A stretch of DNA of 13,849 nucleotides, taken from positions 1-13,849 of the forward strand of contig JBEKZI010000058.1 in assembly GCA_049510055.1 (NCBI GenBank). Direction: 5' to 3'. The stretch comes from JALHTV01 sp049510055. Lineage in GTDB: Bacteria; Planctomycetota; Phycisphaerae; SM23-33. The position numbers and the translations under genes are program-made. Shown here in pieces: positions 1-5,903 of this stretch (position 1 is the first letter of the stretch; each line of letters starts with the position of its first letter). Below the pieces are notes generated by a model. That model worked only from the letters and a program-made list of their open reading frames with translations. It was not told the DNA's origin and did no database searches.

Positions 1-727
1 CCGCCATGGCCAGGCACAGGCCGACGCGCAGGTTGTCGACGTCGTAGGGGCGGCCGAAGCTGGCCAGCCAGACCGCCAGCGCCAGATACCCCACGGCGAT
101 GATGCCCGTCACGCCACCGCACAGCCCGTCCAGACCGTCCAGCAGGTTAGTGGCGTTGCAGGCGACGATCATGGCCACGAACAGCGTCAGCCCCTGGAAA
201 GGCAAGGCCGCCCAAAACGGCAGGGCAATGCCGAACGGCCCGAAGAACACGTCGTCCAGGCCGGAGCCCACGCCCCCGGCCAGGAGAATGGCAGCCGCCA
301 GCGCCTGGCCGACGATTTTTTGCCGGGGTTTGAGGTTGTGGACGTCGTCCAGCAGCCCCACCAGAGTAATCCACACGGCCGCGACGGCGATGGACAGGAT
401 TTTGAGGAGGGAATTATTGTGCAGCCGCTCGATGTCGCCGCGGGCCGCGGCCTGGCGGATATCGTTCCAGCTGGCGCGCAGGTCGGGCATGACGGCGACG
501 TACACAGCCAGCCCGGCGAGCAACCCCGCGCATATCGCCAGCCCGCCCAGGTACGCCATCGGCCGGCCGTGGGGCTTCAGCAACGCGTCGGGGCGATCGA
601 CGATCTGCTTGCGGTAGGCGACCCAGCGGACGATCGGCGTGGCGACCAGCGCGACGCCCAGCGCCGTGATGCCGATCCACCGATTGCCTTCCAGGACCTG
701 GAGGATGGAGTTTGTAAAATCAGCCAA
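1..727 (-). CDS. WecA/MraY-family polyprenyl-phosphate sugar-1-phosphate transferase (3' truncated by window edge)
   Basis: Polytopic phosphoglycosyltransferase that moves a UDP-amino-sugar 1-phosphate onto undecaprenyl phosphate at the inner membrane, starting a lipid-linked glycan. 242 codons are visible; the C-terminus lies beyond position 1. Family landmarks are all present: KPHGRPMAYLGGLA near residue 45, LLDDVHNLKPRQK near residue 120 (the aspartate-pair motif) and NATNLLDGLDGL near residue 180. Hydrophobic segments separate them. The P-x-x-GG and LLDGLDG forms look more like WecA/TagO than MraY, but I cannot exclude MraY. I chose a TTG start at 727-725 because GGAG sits 6 nt before it and the next in-frame ATG would remove the first membrane segment. 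It follows the DUF362 gene by 79 bp and has its own promoter-like sequence. Confidence 0.85.
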   Translation of the reverse strand, partial: MADFTNSILQVLEGNRWIGITALGVALVATPIVRWVAYRKQIVDRPDALLKPHGRPMAYLGGLAICAGLLAGLAVYVAVMPDLRASWNDIRQAAARGDIERLHNNSLLKILSIAVAAVWITLVGLLDDVHNLKPRQKIVGQALAAAILLAGGVGSGLDDVFFGPFGIALPFWAALPFQGLTLFVAMIVACNATNLLDGLDGLCGGVTGIIAVGYLALAVWLASFGRPYDVDNLRVGLCLAMA

Positions 728-757
728 GGAGCTCTCCAACGATTGAGGGCCGGAGTG

Positions 758-787
758 AATATACCCCGCCGGGCGTGGGAGGCACAA
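758..787 (-). promoter_or_regulatory. Candidate sigma70-type promoter for the WecA-like gene
   Basis: Reading the minus strand, TTGTGC (787-782) and TATATT (763-758) are separated by 18 bp. This puts the start point near 751, about 24 nt before the TTG start codon and in the gap after DUF362. Matched by eye to the consensus only. Confidence 0.5.
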
Positions 788-806
788 TCGTTTGGCCGCC
801 GCGGCG

Positions 807-1913
807 TCAGCGCGTCCGGCCGGGTTGATAGTCGGCGAACAGCCGCCCCCAGGGGCTATTAGTCAGCCAGTGGTTGACGGTCTTGCGACCGGCCAGGGGA
901 TACCACAGGTGGTCGTGGTACACGGCGGAGCCGACGATGAAGGCGTAAACGATCGGTGTGTGGAACATGAGGTACTGCAGCCAGCGCATCGGGCCGAACC
1001 AGAACAGCTTGCCCACGCGGCTGGCGGTGTTGTTGCCGGTGTAGAAACCCCAATTTTCCGCCGCGGCGTCGGCGTTGCCGACGATCTCGATTTCCTCCGG
1101 CCGCCCCACGCCCAGCCCGCGTTCGTGCGCCAAGCGGATGAAGGCATGGTCCATCGGGTCGAAGCCCATCATTTTGATGGCCGTAGCGTCGATGGCCACG
1201 CAGTCGGCCGAGGCCAGCAGGACGTTCTTGGTCACCGGGATCATCGTCCGCGGGCCGGCGCCGTTGCCGGCGGTGGTGCCGTCGGTGAGGGCGAAGATGC
1301 CGCGGAAGATTTCCTTCTGAATGGCCAGCAGGTCCACCAGCGTCTCGTGGATTCGGCTGTGGCAGTAATGGCGCGTGTTGTCCAGCATCGCGCCGAAGGC
1401 GTTCTTCATCGAACCGGTCACGTTGGTGTAGATGTGGCACTTGATCGTCGGTAGGTGGACGATGTTCTTGCCGCGGAAGTAATCGGGAATGCGGATGCCC
1501 TTGGGGAAGATGTCGTTCAGCACGAGCATCGGCGCCCGCGGCTGATAGACCTGCCAGGTCATGTCCGAGGGACGGAAGTTGTACTTGATCGGCACGCCGT
1601 AGTGGTCGCAGACGATCCGCTGCTTGTTGATCTCCTCGCCCTTCTCGGCGCTGGTGACGACGGTTTCATTCTCCACGCACACCAGGTCGCGCAGCCCGGC
1701 CTGGCGCAGGGCCAGGATCGCGCCCTCCAGTTGCCAGGGAGTGGTGTTGGCGGAGGGGTACAGCAGGTGCCAGGAGATGTTGTTCTTCAAGATGGTCGTA
1801 GCCGCCGGATCCAGCGCCTGCTTGGCCCCGGCCATCTGCATCACGCGCTGGATATCCGCCAGGACGGTTTCTGGAGAGGTCCGGACCACGGCGACTTTGC
1901 TTCGTGCCGACAT
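807..1913 (-). CDS. DUF362 domain-containing protein
   Basis: A 368-aa protein of the DUF362 family, whose biochemical role is not established. Recognisable blocks are the N-terminal SKVAVVRTSPE strand, LKNNISWH, the central HLPTIKCHIYTNVTGSMKNA block (DUF362 proteins have a lysine/threonine-rich 'K-H...TG..KN.fG' here) and SADCVAIDATAIKMMGFDP. No four-cysteine ferredoxin motif is visible, although some DUF362 proteins carry one. The C-terminal 80 residues contain aromatic and hydrophobic stretches (around PMRWLQYLMFH and PIVYAFIVGSAVYH) that could touch the membrane. The ATG at 1913 lies only about 14 nt after a predicted transcription start and has just a weak AGAAAG-like ribosome site. It sits between the UbiA-like and WecA-like genes on the same strand, so a link to lipid-carrier chemistry is plausible but not shown. 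Confidence 0.85.
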   Translation of the reverse strand: MSARSKVAVVRTSPETVLADIQRVMQMAGAKQALDPAATTILKNNISWHLLYPSANTTPWQLEGAILALRQAGLRDLVCVENETVVTSAEKGEEINKQRIVCDHYGVPIKYNFRPSDMTWQVYQPRAPMLVLNDIFPKGIRIPDYFRGKNIVHLPTIKCHIYTNVTGSMKNAFGAMLDNTRHYCHSRIHETLVDLLAIQKEIFRGIFALTDGTTAGNGAGPRTMIPVTKNVLLASADCVAIDATAIKMMGFDPMDHAFIRLAHERGLGVGRPEEIEIVGNADAAAENWGFYTGNNTASRVGKLFWFGPMRWLQYLMFHTPIVYAFIVGSAVYHDHLWYPLAGRKTVNHWLTNSPWGRLFADYQPGRTR

Positions 1914-1933
1914 AGGGGCATCTTTCTTATTGA

Positions 1934-1942
1934 ATTATAGCA
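1934..1942 (-). promoter_or_regulatory. Extended -10 promoter upstream of the DUF362 gene
   Basis: The minus strand reads TGC directly followed by a perfect TATAAT (1939-1934), an extended -10 element. No good -35 hexamer is visible 16-18 bp upstream, as is usual for extended -10 promoters. Predicted start near 1927 gives a leader of about 14 nt. The 86-bp gap 1914-1999 holds nothing else I can recognise. Confidence 0.55.
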
Positions 1943-1999
1943 AACCTCAACCTTTCGGTGGCGACGTTCGATGCCGGAAAAAACCTGCGGCCGGGCGGC

Positions 2000-2911
2000 T
2001 CAGTAACGCGCCGTCAGCCAGTGCTGGATTGCCCGCCCCTGCCAGAGGATGGCCAGGACCATCAGCCCCCACAACACCGCGGTCAGTTGGAAGGGCCGGT
2101 CGCGAAGGACCAGGTCGGTCGGATCGGTGTAGCGGCCGAAGCTGGAGAGCATCTCGAAGCGGCAGATGCCGTAGATCACCAGCGGCAGCGTGTACAGGAG
2201 GTAATCGGTGCCGAAGTGCTCCACGGTCCGCGCCGAGGTGGCGTACAGGAGGTAGGAGATGATCGCGATGCCCGCCGTCAGGGTCGTCAGGTGCGTCAGG
2301 AATTGGGGCGTGTAGCCCAGCAGGGTCGCGCGGTGCTGGCCGGCGGTGTCGGTATCGCCGATCGTGGCCACCTCGCTGCGGCGCTTGCAGAAGCCCATGA
2401 ACAGGCAGATGGTGAAGGTGCAGATGAACAGCCAGGGGCTGAGTTCCACGCGGATGGCCACGGCGCCGGCGGCTGCCCGCAGCACGAAGCCCAGGGCGAT
2501 GCAGATCACGTCTATGATCATCCGTCTCTTCAGAGAAAACGTGTAGGCCGCCTGGAGCAGCACGTAGGAGGCGATGACGATCAGCAGCATCGGGCTAAGG
2601 GCCCAGGCCACGGCCAGCCCGGCCGCCAGCAGCACGGCCGCTTCCGTCCAGGCCGCGCCGACGGGCACGTGCCCGGCCGCCAGCGGACGGGCCTTCTTGT
2701 GCGGGTGCAGGCGGTCGAAGTGGCGGTCTTGAATGTCGTTGACGATGTAGGCAGCGCTGGACACCAGGCAAAACGCCGCCACCGCCACCAGCGCCTCCGC
2801 CCAGGCCGCCGGGTCGGTGAGGCGCAGGGCGAAGACGATCGGCAGCAGCACGATGCCGTTCTTGATCCACTGTTCAGGCCGGGCCAGGCGGACTAAGTGA
2901 ACGATGCGCAT
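2000..2911 (-). CDS. UbiA-family prenyltransferase, decaprenyl-phosphate phosphoribosyltransferase-like
   Basis: Integral membrane enzyme of the UbiA superfamily, 303 aa, full length for the group. The first Asp-rich motif NDIQDRHFD (residues 58-66), followed by HKKARPLAAG, and the second motif YTFSLKRRMIIDV (123-135), followed by GFVLRAAAGA, match the 5-phosphoribosyl-1-pyrophosphate:decaprenyl-phosphate phosphoribosyltransferase subgroup (actinobacterial Rv3806c type) better than the quinone or heme subgroups. The known reaction of that subgroup transfers phosphoribose from PRPP to polyprenyl phosphate, the first step to polyprenyl-phospho-ribose or -arabinose. About eight or nine membrane helices can be seen. 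An AGGA site lies 6 nt before the ATG. The partner epimerase genes (DprE1/DprE2 type) are not in the window. It diverges from a GT-C-like gene that might use its product. Subgroup assignment is by motif recognition only. Confidence 0.82.
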   Translation of the reverse strand: MRIVHLVRLARPEQWIKNGIVLLPIVFALRLTDPAAWAEALVAVAAFCLVSSAAYIVNDIQDRHFDRLHPHKKARPLAAGHVPVGAAWTEAAVLLAAGLAVAWALSPMLLIVIASYVLLQAAYTFSLKRRMIIDVICIALGFVLRAAAGAVAIRVELSPWLFICTFTICLFMGFCKRRSEVATIGDTDTAGQHRATLLGYTPQFLTHLTTLTAGIAIISYLLYATSARTVEHFGTDYLLYTLPLVIYGICRFEMLSSFGRYTDPTDLVLRDRPFQLTAVLWGLMVLAILWQGRAIQHWLTARY

Positions 2912-2928
2912 GGAGGATCCTGTCTCCC

Positions 2929-2949
2929 AAAGGCCCCCGCGGGCCTTTT
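2929..2949 (+). terminator. GC-rich hairpin with T tail in the divergent intergenic region
   Basis: AAAGGCCC (2929-2936) pairs perfectly with GGGCCTTT (2941-2948) across a 4-nt loop. On the plus strand TCTT follows, giving a terminator-like structure. On the minus strand the same hairpin lies 17 nt before the UbiA-like start codon and so would be in that gene's 5' leader, where it lacks a long U tail. It may block plus-strand readthrough or act in the leader. Confidence 0.5.
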
Positions 2950-2963
2950 CTTGCCGGATCTTG

Positions 2964-2992
2964 CTGATAAATTCTCATCGGCCAGACCGCAA
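2964..2992 (-). promoter_or_regulatory. Weak candidate promoter for the UbiA-like gene
   Basis: On the minus strand TTGCGG (2992-2987) and TATCAG (2969-2964) are spaced by 17 bp. The match is poor. It is listed because it is the best pair upstream of 2911 and its -35 half falls inside one arm of the inverted repeat at 2987-3022. Confidence 0.25.
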
Positions 2993-3022
2993 GGGCGGCT
3001 GAAGGGCATCGGACCCTTGCGG
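2987..3022. repeat. Perfect 9-bp inverted repeat in the divergent intergenic region
   Basis: CCGCAAGGG at 2987-2995 is the exact reverse complement of CCCTTGCGG at 3014-3022, with an 18-bp spacer. It lies between the divergent UbiA-like and DUF2723 genes. It could be a two-half-site operator for a regulator of one or both genes, or a stem in the UbiA leader. No function is shown. Confidence 0.55.
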
Positions 3023-3079
3023 CAGGACGGCGGTTTTGGTCGCACGCAGCCCACGCGGCAGCCGATACAATCTACGGTG

Positions 3080-4642
3080 ATGCCCACGGTCCCATCCCAT
3101 CCTCGTCAGGCTACCGGTCGCCAGATGGCCGTTCTCTGGCTGGGCGCCTTTGTTCTGTTTTCGCTGCTGTACCTCGCCACGGCCCAGCGGGGCGTCAGTT
3201 GGCAGGACAGCGGCAGCCTGCAATGGCGAATCCTGACGGGGACCTACGCCGATCCCCTGGGCCTGGCGCTGGTGCATCCACTGTACATTGCCGCCGGCCA
3301 ACTGGCGGCCGCCATTCCCGTGGGCCGCGTGACGGCCCGGATAAACGCCTTCAGCGGCCTGGCCATGGCGGCGGCGCTGGCGAACGTCGCCTGCATCGTG
3401 ACGCTGCTGACGGGCCGGCGCTGGATAGGCCTGGCGGCCGCGGCCATGCTGTCGGTCTGCCACACCGTCTGGTGGTTGGCCACCATCGCTGAAAGTTATA
3501 CGCTCAACGTGGCCTTGTTCTCGGCGGAATTGTGGTTCTTGGTGGCCCTGCTCCGCCGCCCGCGGGCATGGCTCCTGGTCGGTTTGGCGCTGGCCTGCGG
3601 GCTGGATTGGTCCGTGCACAACATGGCCCTACTGGGCTTGCCCGTGTACGCGGCGGTCGGCGGCGTGCTGATCGCCCGGCGCCGCCTGCCGGCTTGGTCG
3701 GTGGCGGCGGCACTGGTAGCCTTCGCCGTGGGCGCTTCGCCCTATTGGGTCCTCATCGCGCGGCAACTGGCGGCCGGCGGCGACCTGGTGGCCACGGCGA
3801 AATCCGCTCTCTTCGGCCACTACCGGCCTGAGGTGCTGAACGTCTCTCTTCATCGGCCGATGATGAAGATCAATGCCGAGATCGCGGCGCTGAATTTCGT
3901 TTCCTTCTTCCCCGTCCTGGCCGTGATCGGCTGGTGGGGCCTGCGCCGCCTGCCGAACAGGCCCACGGCCTACGCCTTGGCTGCCCTGACGGTGATCGAG
4001 GTCCTTTTTGTGGTGCGCTACCCCATTACGGATCAGTTCACGTTCCTATTGCCCAGCCTGGTGCTGATCGCCCTGGCGGGGGGGCTGGGCGTGGCGGCGT
4101 TGGCCGACGCCTCCGCCGGCTGGCGCAAGGCCGCGGCGGTCGCCTGCCTTCTTTCGGTCGCCTGTCCGCCGGCCTTGTATGCCGCCGTGCCCCGTCTGGC
4201 GGCCTGGGCGGGCGTGCAGCCCAACCGCCCTCGACGGCTTCCCTACCGCGACGAACTGCGGTTCTGGCTGGTTCCCTGGAAGTGCCATGAGCAGTCCGCC
4301 GAGCTGTTCGCCCGCGCGGTCCTCGCCGAGGTCCACCCCGGCGACGTGCTGCTATTGGACAGTACCGCGCTGGACACGCTTCGTGTGGCCCAAAAGCTCT
4401 ACGGCCTGGGGCAGGGCGTGGTCCTGACCGATAGCGACGAGGATCTCCTGGGCAACTACGATCATGGTCCCCCGTCCTTCCTTCGCGCCCTAGCCGGCCG
4501 GCCACTGTACGTCCTCTCGCCGGTCAAGAATTACCTGCCGGACAAGCTCCTGACCGACGCATACTTCGTCCGGCCGCCCGGGAGGGTGCTTTACCGCGTG
4601 GTCTGGAAGGCCGAGCCTCCGGCCTCCGCCCCCGGCGGTTAG
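3080..4642 (+). CDS. DUF2723-family, GT-C-like multi-pass membrane protein
   Basis: A 520-aa membrane protein. The N-terminal half has the DUF2723 pattern: a first helix (LWLGAFVLFSLLYLATA), then an extracytoplasmic loop with SWQDSGSLQWRILTG, where the aspartate sits in the GT-C acidic-loop position, then HPLYIAAGQLAA and the block WWLATIAESYTLN. About nine or ten hydrophobic helices extend to residue 385. A soluble C-terminal tail of about 130 residues (from LRFWLVPWKC) follows. DUF2723 proteins resemble protein O-mannosyltransferases and are thought to transfer sugars from polyprenyl-phosphate donors outside the membrane. I chose the ATG at 3080; an in-frame ATG at 2897 would overlap the divergent gene and run through the intergenic hairpin and inverted repeat. 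There is no clear ribosome site. A TACAAT at 3066-3071 would start transcription near 3078, so the message may be almost leaderless. Confidence 0.75.
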   Translation: MPTVPSHPRQATGRQMAVLWLGAFVLFSLLYLATAQRGVSWQDSGSLQWRILTGTYADPLGLALVHPLYIAAGQLAAAIPVGRVTARINAFSGLAMAAALANVACIVTLLTGRRWIGLAAAAMLSVCHTVWWLATIAESYTLNVALFSAELWFLVALLRRPRAWLLVGLALACGLDWSVHNMALLGLPVYAAVGGVLIARRRLPAWSVAAALVAFAVGASPYWVLIARQLAAGGDLVATAKSALFGHYRPEVLNVSLHRPMMKINAEIAALNFVSFFPVLAVIGWWGLRRLPNRPTAYALAALTVIEVLFVVRYPITDQFTFLLPSLVLIALAGGLGVAALADASAGWRKAAAVACLLSVACPPALYAAVPRLAAWAGVQPNRPRRLPYRDELRFWLVPWKCHEQSAELFARAVLAEVHPGDVLLLDSTALDTLRVAQKLYGLGQGVVLTDSDEDLLGNYDHGPPSFLRALAGRPLYVLSPVKNYLPDKLLTDAYFVRPPGRVLYRVVWKAEPPASAPGG

Positions 4643-4668
4643 GCGTGCTTTAGACCCCCTCCAAGACG

Positions 4669-4688
4669 TATGATTAATAGAGGTAGGA
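4669..4688 (+). promoter_or_regulatory. Candidate -10 box and ribosome site before the TPR gene
   Basis: TATGAT at 4669-4674 resembles a -10 box, but no convincing -35 is present. AGGA at 4685-4688 lies 7 nt before the ATG at 4696 and supports that start. The gap after the DUF2723 gene is 53 bp, so readthrough is also possible. Confidence 0.35.
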
Positions 4689-4695
4689 TGTACAC

Positions 4696-5790
4696 ATGAG
4701 TGGGTGGAAAGTCACATTAGTGGCCGCGGCCACGATGGCCGCCATGGCAGGGTACGCCTATGCCCAGGGCCGGGGGGAAGTCACCATCAGCGGCCCGGGG
4801 CAGCTCAGAGGCGTAGGGACCGGCGGCGCCGTGGGCATTTTTCAGTCCTATTCCTTCGGCGTAGGGTCGCTTCAGTCGGGCGCAGCTTCCTACACCAACC
4901 CATTGCGCAGCGCCATGGAGTCGGCGGCGTCTTACAACATCAGTCGGCCCGATATCGGGACCCCCTCCGGCGGCCTGACCCCCTTGGACCTGACGCCCAG
5001 CGGCGGGCGGGCCTACAGCCCCGTCGGCGGCGGCAGCCCCGCCTTGCTGAGGAGCAGCGGCGCTTCGGCGTTTGACGATCTGGGCTCCAGCTCGCGAATG
5101 CTCCAGGCGACGTCCTCCTACATTGGTTCCCTGGGCGGCTCGCCGGACGTGGGTATTGCCGCGCGGCTGGCGCCGGTCACCTCGTTGGTCGGCGGCGGCG
5201 GCGACCAGTTTAGCACCTACATGAGCGAGGGCGAAAAGGCCTTTCTGGCCGGTAACTTTGAAGCGGCCATGGAGCGCTACGCGATGGCCAACACCATCAA
5301 CCCCAAGAACCCCGAAAGCCTTCTAAGCCTGGCCCACGTCAGTTTCGCCATGAGCAGGAATTCCTATTACCGGGCGGCCTACTATATCGGCCAAGCGCTT
5401 AAGTTCATGCCAGACCTGCCGTTAGTGCCGCTGCAACCCAGGGCGTTCTTCGCCAAGCCGCAGGACTACACCGAGCGGATCGACTGGCTGAACAAGTATC
5501 TCCAGACTCATCCGTTCGACAACGACGCCTTTTTCGTGGCGGCCTATTTCCGCTGGTTTGATCAGGACGTCGAAGGCGCCCGCCTGGCGCTGCTGAAGGC
5601 CCGCGGCGGCAAGATCGCCCCCGACCTTCAAGAGGCGATCGACACGTTCTGGGACGGCATGAAGGCCAGCGGCAAGATCGGCGGGACGTTGGAAAATCCG
5701 ACGATCGTCCGCGAACCGTCGCCAGCTCCGACGTCGCAGCCCACCTCCACCCCGACCCCCGTTGCCCAGGGGGCCAGCCCCGCCCACTAA
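4696..5790 (+). CDS. Secreted tetratricopeptide-repeat protein of unrecognised family
   Basis: A 364-aa protein. Residues 1-23 form a classic signal peptide: a short basic start, a hydrophobic Ala-rich core and an AYA|Q cleavage site. Residues 24-165 are low-complexity and rich in Gly, Ser and Pro, with no recognisable fold. Residues 172-204 (YMSEGEKAFLAGNFEAAMERY) are a clear TPR repeat. The next two stretches (about 206-239 and 258-300) look like degenerate TPR units with many aromatics. Residues 338-364 are a Pro/Thr/Ser tail. The likely location is periplasmic or surface, as a protein-protein scaffold. It lies between the GT-C-like gene and the nucleotide-sugar operon on the same strand, so it could be a glycosylation target (the Ser/Thr/Pro tail) or a partner of export machinery; both are inference. 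Confidence 0.8.
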   Translation: MSGWKVTLVAAATMAAMAGYAYAQGRGEVTISGPGQLRGVGTGGAVGIFQSYSFGVGSLQSGAASYTNPLRSAMESAASYNISRPDIGTPSGGLTPLDLTPSGGRAYSPVGGGSPALLRSSGASAFDDLGSSSRMLQATSSYIGSLGGSPDVGIAARLAPVTSLVGGGGDQFSTYMSEGEKAFLAGNFEAAMERYAMANTINPKNPESLLSLAHVSFAMSRNSYYRAAYYIGQALKFMPDLPLVPLQPRAFFAKPQDYTERIDWLNKYLQTHPFDNDAFFVAAYFRWFDQDVEGARLALLKARGGKIAPDLQEAIDTFWDGMKASGKIGGTLENPTIVREPSPAPTSQPTSTPTPVAQGASPAH

Positions 5791-5819
5791 AGGCCGGCCT
5801 CCGCGCCGCCGCGGCGGCG
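5791..5819 (+). other. Two GC palindromes after the TPR gene stop codon
   Basis: AGGCCGGCCT (5791-5800) starts at the base after the TAA and a perfect 16-bp palindrome covers 5804-5819. They could fold in the 3' end of the TPR message, but there is no T tract, so an intrinsic terminator is not supported. Confidence 0.3.
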
Positions 5820-5829
5820 ACGATGCTTG

Positions 5830-5859
5830 TTGCAAGGGGGGATGAGGGGGGCCTATAAT
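5830..5859 (+). promoter_or_regulatory. Sigma70-type promoter for the dehydratase/aminotransferase operon
   Basis: TTGCAA (5830-5835) and a perfect TATAAT (5854-5859) are separated by 18 bp. Predicted start near 5866, about 38 nt before the ATG at 5904. This is the best two-box promoter in the window and marks the start of the three-gene operon 5904-10306. Confidence 0.6.
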
Positions 5860-5903
5860 CCCGAAAACTCCGCCAGCCGTCGTCGTGTTATTATGTCGAT
5901 GGC

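Noticed and set aside
99..862. Plus-strand frames at the left edge
   Set aside because: They are antisense to the WecA-like gene, whose NLLDGLDGL and LLDDV motifs are unambiguous on the minus strand.
2897..3079. N-terminal extension of the DUF2723 gene to ATG 2897
   Set aside because: It would overlap the divergent UbiA-like gene and translate the intergenic hairpin and inverted repeat; the residues do not resemble a membrane protein start.
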